A stretch of 64,000 bases of DNA from Dactylellina haptotyla. Lineage: Eukaryota > Ascomycota > Orbiliomycetes > Orbiliales > Orbiliaceae. Under the pieces are notes generated by a model. The model did not search any database. It saw only the letters and a program-made list of their open reading frames with translations, and was not told the origin of the DNA. Shown piece after piece: positions 23,522 to 31,698 of the stretch (position 1 is its first letter; every line of letters begins with the position of its first letter). Position numbers and translations under genes: made by a program. The stretch lies in the NCBI GenBank assembly GCA_031310005.1, contig CM062380.1:1860001-1924000 (forward strand), written 5' to 3'.

Positions 23522-25106
23522 ATGGCGCCCCAGAATACTTTCACCCCTTCATCTGGGGTCCCTCTAGAAGGAACTCCAACCTCAATTCCCAGCGCAACCC
23601 CAATTATACCTATACCCACGTCCCTCATAGGCGGCGCTACTGCCTCAAGTTCTGAGACCCTTGATCAAACAACTGGAATTACGGCCGAGTCTAGCAGTCC
23701 TACTATAACACCTACTGGTCTCCCGCAATCGACCAGCACTATCATCTCATCAAGTCCGATCACTAGCTCTTCTACAACTGGAACAGACAGCCCTCTACCT
23801 TCGTCCACTTTAACGGGGCCACTTACGACAACTGACACACCCCCCACGGGGACATCTACAGACCTTTCCACAAACACCTTCACAGGAACATCTACAGCGT
23901 CGACTACAGAAACATCCACAGCACCGCCAACACCAACTACAGTCCCGCCGCCTAAACCAAAAGGCGGCGTAATAGCAGGTGCAGTCATAGGCGCGTTGGG
24001 CGGCTTATTTCTCATCGGGCTAGCGATGTACATCGTCCACCGCAGGAGCAGACGGCAAGGCGGCGGCCGGTCGCGATTCTGGAAATATTCTGGCGCCGCG
24101 ACGCCATTACCCCAAGCTCAAGCCCGAGGATCCAAGAAGAGAATACATTCTTATGAAAGTATGATATAACACCCTCTGTAACCCGTTATCAATTAATTTT
24201 CAAGCCCCGTCTAACATAAAAATAAGTCCAACAAATACAGCCTCAAGCGGGTCCAGTGCCAGCGCCGGTATCAGTCCAGTTCGACCCACCGATGGACGAT
24301 GTCGGCGTGAACAGACTCTTCGACCAACTTGACGACAGCATCATGGACCACATCGTCAACCACCACCTCCCCAGCAGCATCCGAGCCGAGGATCTGGAGC
24401 GGTACATAACCGATGCCGCGCTCGCTCGGAAAGGTATCCTCTACCATGAGAACGGACTTCTCAGAAACGAAGCCACGAGGGTGCACATGTTCCGCGCTAT
24501 CTTTGCGTATCACATTTACTCTATGATTGCGGATATGCGTATTTTCTCGAAAACAGCATTAAAAAGGCTAGATCAGGGTATGATAGCTCCCATTTTTCCT
24601 TCATCTACATTACAATTCTTAGACTCAAATACTAAACGATTATAACAGCTCCCCGCGCAGAACGCGGAAACCACCGCATGGCAATGTGCAAAGAACTGCG
24701 GCAGTCAGAAACGGAACGTGAGAAGGTCGTAGAGTTAGTTTACGAAAGTTTGGAAACAGACACCGAAGTCCACATTCTCAAGAATGGTGCCACATCCGAT
24801 GATTTACGTAAGGGAAGTCTGAGAGAGATCGCGGAGAAGGTTGTGGGTATTACCCTACAGCTTGGTTGCCAGCGTGATGGGTTTATCTTTGCATTCCGGA
24901 ATACGGATTATAGTAGACGGACGGAGGGTGATCCGTTTGAAGTCGCTTTCCTGGGAACGGCGGCTGTGAATCCGCAGCTTTTTGACACAGTTAAGAAAAT
25001 TGGTGCGGGTAATGCCGTGAGGGCTGTGGTGTCGCCGGGTGTCGTCAGATTGCCAGCTGGTGGGGAGGAATACATTATTCGGAAGGTGAAGGTAGTTATT
25101 GCTTAA
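23522..25106 (+). CDS. S/T/P-rich single-pass membrane protein with conserved cytosolic region
   Basis: Three exons: 23522-24158, about 24227-24577 and 24649-25106, giving 481 aa. Residues 1-145 are almost only Ser, Thr, Pro and Gly with no signal peptide, like the outer stalk of many fungal wall sensors. A single TM (GGVIAGAVIGALGGLFLIGLAMYIV, in two pieces GGVIAGAVIGALGG and LFLIGLAMYIV, about 148-172) is followed by basic HRRSRRQ, indicating N-out topology. The cytosolic 310 residues look folded and helical (MDHIVNHHLP, YESLETDTEVHILKNG, VVSPGVVRLPAGGEEYI). The first intron has two acceptors that both keep the frame: AAATAAG (exon from 24227) and CCTCAAG (exon from 24248); the best-looking CAG at 24240 gives an early stop. 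Role unknown; a surface sensor or adaptor is a guess from architecture. Convergent with the next gene, 230 bases apart. Confidence 0.75.
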
Positions 25107-25337
25107 ATTCTTAACGTCTAAGGTTAAATGTTATTTTCAAGATTTGTATTCCAGCTAAATTATGAGTTGATGAAATATTTAAGGTGGTTTTTCTTATAAA
25201 AAAACCCCATGTCCAAATTCAGAATATATTAACATTAAGAACAGAAAAACAAGGATATGTCTTAGTATCTATGATACAAATTCTCAAAAAAAGAAAATTA
25301 AGAATTGGAGAGGTCGCAAAACGAAGCGAACTCTAAC

Positions 25338-26270
25338 TTAATATTCCCAGCTATTTGCCCACTGCGGTCGGTCCGACTGCTGATAATGTATATATGTTGG
25401 CTTTTGAGGCACTGGTGGCGGAGAACCTGCAAGCTCTGGTACAGACCTGAGTGGCATGACGGGTGCCTCTAACTCACTAATAACCGAAATAGATGGACTC
25501 AAAGGCGACGGGCTTGCAAGCGATGAGCTTGAGAATGACCTGTCGGAGAGCGACGGGCTTGAAAGGGACGGACTTGAAAGGGACGGCATAATGTCCTTTT
25601 CGGGGTAGGGTGCCGAATACGCAAAGGGGGCAATATGCGATCCAAATACACTCGGCGACTTCTGCGGTGGCGACAAATTAGGAGTGTATGGCGGCGGCTC
25701 GTAAAAATCGTCCATCATCAGCATCCGAGCTGAAGTTTTATATTGTTTCCTAATTTTGCTAGCATCGGAGCCGGTGGTATTGGCTTCGATCAAATCGAGT
25801 TGTTTTGATACTAGCGAGGTTGCCTTTCTTCTTTCCGTACGCTCGTCCAAAGCAATCGCTATGAGCATTTCTTCGCGCACAGCGGAGAGGTTTTGACCGA
25901 TCTTGTCGATCTGGTCCCGTAGGCTGGGGATTTCTCCATTGACGAGGGCGAGTTTCTGCTTTACCTTTTTTGAAACAGTCTTGTCTGTAAGTCGTCCGAC
26001 TATGGAATCGAGAAGATTGACGAGTTTGTTAATTCTGAGTTCGATATCGCGAATGTGGTGTTCGCATCTGGTTTTCTGAGAGGCCGAAAGCTCCGCACGG
26101 GGAACGTATTCTTGAACTGTTGATAGTTGGAGTTCGATGCTCTTGACGTTCTGGATGAGGAATTCCAAAGAGTTTTCCGCGGACTCGATTTCTTGTAGGA
26201 CACAGTATAATTTTGCACCTACGAGTGCGAGCGATGAGGCCACGCCGAAGCAGGTACCCGCCAATTCCAT
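25338..26270 (-). CDS. protein with fungal NLR-type N-terminal helical domain and Pro/Ser-rich tail
   Basis: One exon, 310 aa, starting at ATG 26270. I prefer this start to the in-frame ATG 26432 because MELAGTCFGVASSLALVGAKL begins the typical domain, while the upstream 54 residues look like leader sequence. The first 190 residues are helical with the pattern (small hydrophobic start, then leucine heptads such as LEFLIQNVKSIELQLSTVQ) of the N-terminal domains seen on fungal NLR/STAND proteins and, alone, on many short fungal proteins. The C-terminal 120 residues are Pro/Ser-rich and include a PPPYTP motif, a repeated SPSLS unit and PPPVPQKP, which could bind SH3 or WW domains. No NACHT or repeat domain is present, so this is a stand-alone form. 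Assignment is by resemblance; the domain is divergent between members. Confidence 0.6.
   Translation of the reverse strand: MELAGTCFGVASSLALVGAKLYCVLQEIESAENSLEFLIQNVKSIELQLSTVQEYVPRAELSASQKTRCEHHIRDIELRINKLVNLLDSIVGRLTDKTVSKKVKQKLALVNGEIPSLRDQIDKIGQNLSAVREEMLIAIALDERTERRKATSLVSKQLDLIEANTTGSDASKIRKQYKTSARMLMMDDFYEPPPYTPNLSPPQKSPSVFGSHIAPFAYSAPYPEKDIMPSLSSPSLSSPSLSDRSFSSSSLASPSPLSPSISVISELEAPVMPLRSVPELAGSPPPVPQKPTYIHYQQSDRPQWANSWEY
25540..25590 (-). repeat. 15-bp tandem repeat coding S-P-S-L-S
   Basis: Three to four near-identical 15-bp units (GAAAGGGACGGACTT on the plus strand) in the tail of the NLR-type-domain gene, coding repeated Ser-Pro-Ser-Leu-Ser. Confidence 0.7.
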
Positions 26271-27611
26271 ATTTTTGGGGACAGATCGATTTGAGATGAT
26301 AAGAGATCTTCCAGGAATAGGAATTTGACCTTGAGGCTCTGGGTGAAATTTTATTTGTGCATCCGCGGAGGAAGCACCTGCCTTATGTTGGGCAAGCGTT
26401 CTTGGGACTCGGGCGGGGTACCTCCTTAACAATTATTATCACCAAGCTTCCTTGGTGGACTGGGGGGCAAGGTGGGTAGCCTATGGCGGCTGACCGAGGC
26501 TGGGTTGTGCAGACAGCGATAACAGCAGAATGCAGACTGGATGCAGGCGAGGAGACGCACCAATGAGAAACTACTTGGGCACTTGTCCGCAAGCCAAAAA
26601 TCTCAGCCGGAGCTCCAGCAAGTGAGAGATCCGAAGGCTTTGCTTTAACTTTTGCGGCACAGCTCTTGAACCAGGGTAATGGCTGTATCGCTCAAACCAT
26701 ATCCACACCTCCAGCACCACTACTGCGATTTAGATATTTGGATACGGATGCGAGTGCTGCATGCATGATATTATAAAGTTAGATACTGGCGTTAAACATG
26801 TATAAACGGTAGTTAACAGCCGCTGGCAATAGCTGCCAACACTCATAGTGCTTACGGCTAATAGTTACCAATGCCGCAACACCAACAGGTTGTTAATCCT
26901 AGTTATTAGCACGAACGACTAGCGCAATTCTTGACACCAGTATAAGTAGTCAGAGCTGTTTATTGATACCCATAAATACCAATCGCCGTCGTTTCAATAA
27001 TATTCCCTGCTCCAACAACCGAAACCTAGGCGATTTCACAATCATTTGTTGGTCAGTTAGTAGCCGGTAGACCCCTTTCGGGCCAACACAAAAAATGCAA
27101 CAGCCAAAGTGGATACTCCGCCAGTTGGGTTAGCGCATGTACGATGTCATACAAGGCGGCACCATGAATACCAATAACAAACAATCGATGAGGCCTGACC
27201 TGGGGAAGTCCATGTTCAGCCCTGGATATGCCTTGCGGAAGCCTTCGCCAGGAGATACCCTGCTTTTCCAGCAGGCCTGTGTCATCCGTCTCCTCGGTTG
27301 AGATCAGAGAGCCAGCATCGTGCATCGGAACCGTCGACTTTGAGTCATTCGGATGCTTTTGGCAATTCGCCAACTGCGGCTGGGCGCATTTGACGACACA
27401 CCCAACACAATCCACATGCAATTAGCATATATAAACTGGCCGTGATAGCCTCTTTGTAACCTCACCGGATTCCAATTTATTGTTCTCTGTTACGGGCGTT
27501 TTATTCTGACTGATCATTTGTCGATATAGTTCTTTATATATAGGTCTGTAAGCCTACTGTATTGATTGTTTGATATGTGATACCCAATTGCCTTTAATCT
27601 ACACACCCAGC
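26271..27611. other. divergent intergenic region
   Basis: About 1.3 kb between divergent genes. A stretch at about 26800-26960 has many short, partly inverted CTAATAGTTA/TAACTA-like words and is A/T-rich; no clear element ends were found. A minus-strand frame at 27053-27421 is Cys-rich at its start but has no recognisable domain. Promoters of both neighbours must lie here. Confidence 0.4.
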
Positions 27612-29480
27612 ATGTCCGTTACCCGTGCCCAAGCAAAGGCCCCAGAGGTCACATTCCTCGATGAGGAAACATGGCACAGCGATCCCGAAATACCTTCTTC
27701 TGATGATGGAGAAGAAGAGGTTATATCCGAGTGCTCGAGCTCATACGATAATGGATCTCACCTAGAAGAGCCAATTGCCTTCAAAGACGAGCTCCGGATA
27801 TCCACCCAGGAGGTAACCTTCACGGATGACGAGCTCGTCGAACTCTCCTTCCTTCGAGAAGAGGAAATCGACCAAATGGTCGAGGCGGGCCTCATACGTG
27901 AAGATTCTCGTTTCGACGAGTCCCTCCGCGAGAAACTCGTCTTCTCGTACCCGGAAATGGCCCTAACTCTGGTAACTGGGGAACGATATCCGGTCTTCCC
28001 GCTCTCATACACGATTGATAACATATCCCTCCCGCGCTTGGTCGTCGACGACCTGAGGATATCCCTCCGCAATATGATGGTAACCTTTGACGACAAGAAT
28101 GCCATCCAGCGCTGGCTCACCCGTGCGGACAACGAGAGTAACTATGGTGCTTTCGAGTCTGATCGAGTCGCCCTCAACCTCGCCCGCAAGACTCACGAGC
28201 ATATCCTTTCCTACCGGTCCTCACTCAAGAAGGACCCCTCCGCACCGGTAAACATCGCCGCCGCGACCTCCCGCTCCGAAATCCTCACCTCTCTTAGTGG
28301 CATTGACCCGTCCTCATACGATACCTCCACCGTCGTCAAAGAACTCCTCGGTAAGTCGATCTCCGAGGTCTGCGAAACCATTCCCCCGCACTACCGCATC
28401 CTCCACGTCGAGAACGTTGTCAAATCCAGACTCTACGCCGATTTCCACGTCGTAAAAGCCTCCATTCGTGCCCGCCTCCTCACCCTTCGCACTACCCAAC
28501 TCCGCCGTGCCGTTCCCCCAGAACACCAGCGCGGCAAATCCACCTCGACCTCCCTCCAAGCCGAACGCCGCGAACGTGAATCTCTTGCCGACTTCCTCAC
28601 CACCCCGAAATGCACCTTCCACGGCACCCAACGTCACGCAGTCGCAAACATCATCCGCCACGGCTTCCTCCGGCCCGGCGACATAAACCCGGACACGAAA
28701 ACCGCTCTCGAAGTCCGCTGCGGCAACACCTACGGCCGCGGAATCTACACTTCCCCATCAGCCCACTTCTCCCTCTCCTACTCCGGCTACGAAGCCGCCC
28801 CGACAGAAGCATCCCACTTCTCAGGCCTCAAGCTCATCGTCTGCGCGACAATCATGGGCCGTCCCGCCCGCGTCACCCGCGCCGACAACTGGCGTAACCA
28901 GTCGGAACCCTACCCGAACGCAGACTCCCACGTCGCCAACAACGAGTACGAGTACATCGTCTTTCAGCCGCGCCAGACCATCCCCGTCCTCGTTGTCCAC
29001 CTCGACTGGGGTAAAGAACACTACGAGGAATTCGCGAGTATTCCGCACAACCCCATCGAGTGGATCGAACGCATGCGCGAGCGGCGCAAGGAATCCAAAC
29101 GCCGGAGGGGACTGCTCGACCACACCGGAGAAGGAGGAGAGGACGGCGGGGGCACGCTGTTTCCAGCGGATATCGTGCGGCGGAAGCAGGCGTTGATGGC
29201 GAGAGCGTTGAAGTGGTTCCCGTACGGGTACGGTCCTGCCACGGGCACGAGATTCGTGATCGAAGCTATGGCGGATGACAGCGATGATGAGGAGGAGTAC
29301 GGCGAGTACCAGGCTGATAGGGTGGAGGGCCAGTCGAGCGGCGGGTATTTCTGGGAGATGCCTGCGTTCGAAGGGGAAGATGAGCGGTTCGATGAGTTTT
29401 TTATGGAGAGGCGGGCGAAGACGGGGAAAGTGGAGACGGAGAAGAAGGAAGAGGGTGACGATGACGATGACAATTCATGA
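27612..29480 (+). CDS. PARP-type ADP-ribosyltransferase with RWD-like N-terminal domain
   Basis: One exon. The first in-frame ATG is at 27570; I use ATG 27612 (MSVTRAQAKAPEVTFLDEET...), giving 622 aa. An acidic N-terminus is followed by a segment resembling an RWD fold (YPEMALTLVTGERYPVFPLS, about 113-132). The catalytic part carries the PARP H-Y-E pattern: FHGTQRHAVANIIRHGF (His about 337), YGRGIYTSPSAHFSLSY (Tyr about 379) and NEYEYIVF (Glu about 447). The enzyme should transfer ADP-ribose from NAD+ to a protein or other target. The C-terminal 140 residues are charged, with a Lys/Arg cluster (ERRKESKRRRG, possible nuclear signal) and an acidic end. RWD or E2-like parts fused to PARP domains are known in fungi, which suggests a link to ubiquitin, but targets are unknown. 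Codons are strikingly C-ending compared with neighbours. No introns. Confidence 0.82.
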   Translation: MSVTRAQAKAPEVTFLDEETWHSDPEIPSSDDGEEEVISECSSSYDNGSHLEEPIAFKDELRISTQEVTFTDDELVELSFLREEEIDQMVEAGLIREDSRFDESLREKLVFSYPEMALTLVTGERYPVFPLSYTIDNISLPRLVVDDLRISLRNMMVTFDDKNAIQRWLTRADNESNYGAFESDRVALNLARKTHEHILSYRSSLKKDPSAPVNIAAATSRSEILTSLSGIDPSSYDTSTVVKELLGKSISEVCETIPPHYRILHVENVVKSRLYADFHVVKASIRARLLTLRTTQLRRAVPPEHQRGKSTSTSLQAERRERESLADFLTTPKCTFHGTQRHAVANIIRHGFLRPGDINPDTKTALEVRCGNTYGRGIYTSPSAHFSLSYSGYEAAPTEASHFSGLKLIVCATIMGRPARVTRADNWRNQSEPYPNADSHVANNEYEYIVFQPRQTIPVLVVHLDWGKEHYEEFASIPHNPIEWIERMRERRKESKRRRGLLDHTGEGGEDGGGTLFPADIVRRKQALMARALKWFPYGYGPATGTRFVIEAMADDSDDEEEYGEYQADRVEGQSSGGYFWEMPAFEGEDERFDEFFMERRAKTGKVETEKKEEGDDDDDNS

Positions 29481-30129
29481 TATCTATGGATTTTTTTTTT
29501 TCATTTCGGTCAGTTGGAACAGCGGATGTTTGAATGACGCTATACATTATATAATAAGTACAAGTATCTCTGTGTGTGTATATACTCTTATAACAATGCG
29601 AGCTCCAAATAAAAGCCGCAGTATAATATAATCGGATCTCGAAGAAAAAGTGATTCCTCCGTCTTTCTGTTTCTTAGCGGCATCTCGTCATCAGAACGAT
29701 AAAAGACAAAAAAATGCAAGTAACAGCGATGCACTGGAATCAAACAATATGACCAGGAGAGAATGATGTAAGAATCCCAGAAAATGCCCTTCGTGAAAAA
29801 AATATGCAGGAAGGACTGAAACGAACATTGTCATGACCCAGAGGGGGGAAGGGCTTTCCAATAAAAACAAAAAGACAAGAACTCCATATATTTTGTGTCC
29901 CCAATGCAGTTTGGACCATACTAGATGCTGTTGGTCGTAAAGGAATGAAAGAAAATATAAATGTCAACTCCTCAGGACAACATGCTCATCCCCCAGAAAA
30001 AACATGCACGAAAAAATGATTAAACGCAGGGGGAAACAATATCCAGGGAACAAAAATATCACGAAAATATATTCCCACCCAATGCAAACAAAATCACAAA
30101 ACCAAAGCGCAAAACTTATGATGCACTGT
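29481..30129. other. convergent intergenic region
   Basis: About 650 A/T-rich bases between two convergent 3' ends. AATAAA at about 29609 on the plus strand, some 130 bases past the ADP-ribosyltransferase stop, is a plausible polyadenylation signal. Nothing else recognised. Confidence 0.45.
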
Positions 30130-31698
30130 TTAGGTGACCATATAGTAAACCATATATCCTGTCATCGATAGGACGGTGAGTGTAGCGAACGCCGCACCCG
30201 CCTTCTGTCCGGCAGTCGGTTGCGACAGATCCACAATAGCATTGAGCTGCGGGTTGTCACCACCACCACCAGCTGCCGGGTCACCGGTACTGTTACCGCC
30301 GAAGTCTGCGGTGAACGGCGCCGGCATACCGGGTATCAGCAGACTCTGCGCGACTTCCATGACCGACATCTGCTCGCCAACACCGTAGCTGCCGTCCCAT
30401 GCGCCCCAGTCGCCTTTATACCATTTAAGGCCGCAGGTGACACCGTCGGTGCCGCCGACGCAGGTTCCCAGCGCCGCCACGGCGGAGGTTTTCAGTTTCG
30501 GCATGATGATTTCGGCGGTATATGGTGCCATTTGGGTGGTGAGGGCGAGCCATCGGGAGAAGTAGGCCTTGAAGGATTTCTGGTCGGTGTTGCAGCCACG
30601 CGGGTAGGGTTCGCAGATGGCCTCGTACATGATGTCGGATTGCTGGGGGTGGAAAAAGACGCCAGCCATCCAAAGGATGCCGTCAACGCGCTTCTTCCAT
30701 TTCGCTTGTTCGTCGCCGGTGGTCTATTTATCATATTAGTACTGAAATTTAAAGGAGAGACTGTGGGCAAAACGCACGATATTATACATGAAGGCCGAAC
30801 CAGCAAGGTACAGGCCTGCATTATAAGACCACTGGTTGTGGTTGACCGTGCAGTTGGATGTAATATCAAGACCGTCGTAGAAGCGGTAGTCCTCGGATAT
30901 CAGGCCGGATTCGAAACTCCAGTCCCATATCTTGTTAGCCCAGTCCCCATAGGTCGAGTTTCCGGTGTATCGGGCCAAACGTGTGGCGAGTTGGAAGAAG
31001 CAGCCGTTGGAGACAGTGTTCTTGTAGTTGTATCCGTTGTTCCAGGTGAAGATTTGCCATCGGAGACCACCGTTGCAATTCGCATCGTCCCATCTGGTCG
31101 CTTGCAAGTTGAAGACGGTCTGCGTGACCGCGAGCCACTGTGGCTTGTTCTTTGGCGGGTTGGGGAATCCTCGTTCTGCTGCCATCATAGTGGCGATTGC
31201 CCAGAAAGCTTGATCGTCATTACCCTGTCGAACTTCGCATTAGCTCACATATCACGACTAGTTTCTCGCGTGCCAATCTCACCTCAGTTGTGGTCTGGTT
31301 CTTGGGCATCACCATGCCGTCGTCACCAATCTGGTGCAACATGCCCTGCATCACAATGTCGTTCCAAGTGTCGTTCCCGGTATACCACCAGTAGTCCATC
31401 AGGCCGCCAAACATGGCGCCGACTTCCCACCAGTAGTACGGCCCGGGCAGGATACCAGGAATGTTTCCCGGCAGGTTGCCTGAGTAGTAATGCATCATGC
31501 CCTCTGCCGCCAACGTCGCGCCTGATTTTATCGAATCTGATGGGAAAGAATAAACAAATTAGCATAATCCCACCGCATCACTTTTTTTTTTTTTTGTCAA
31601 GACGGAAGGATACCTTTGTCGTTAACATCCAGCTTGAATGCAACCGACCGTACGGCGCATGCGGCCGTCCACGCCGCTGCCAAGTTTAACCACCTCAT
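30130..31698 (-). CDS. DCW1: GH76 alpha-1,6-mannanase-like wall enzyme, DFG5/DCW1 family, GPI-anchored
   Basis: Four exons with introns at 31537-31613, 31225-31282 and 30724-30777 give 459 aa. [20 protein letters not shown] is a signal peptide. The GH76 domain spans most of the chain: [20 protein letters not shown], the paired catalytic aspartates in [16 protein letters not shown], and [16 protein letters not shown]. The C-terminus has a Gly/Asn/Pro-rich linker ([15 protein letters not shown]) and a hydrophobic tail ([20 protein letters not shown]), a GPI attachment signal. Yeast Dfg5 and Dcw1 are thought to cut the GPI glycan of wall proteins and move them onto wall glucan; they are jointly essential. 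Length and motif order match the family, so the gene looks intact. The symbol marks the family, since DFG5 and DCW1 are paralogues and cannot be separated here. GPI18 at 45.1 kb acts earlier in the same anchor pathway. Confidence 0.94.

Noticed and set aside
26800-26960. A/T-rich stretch with short inverted words, considered as a MITE
   Set aside because: No terminal inverted repeats with a target-site duplication could be found by eye.
28314-28661. minus-strand frame inside the ADP-ribosyltransferase gene
   Set aside because: Shadow caused by C-ending codons of the real gene, with Gly/Ala/Glu-rich composition and no motif.
30220-31689. 489-codon open frame on the plus strand opposite the DFG5/DCW1-like gene
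   Set aside because: It is a by-product of the codon pattern of the minus-strand gene: it runs through the real exons and introns of a well-supported GH76 gene and has no recognisable protein features.
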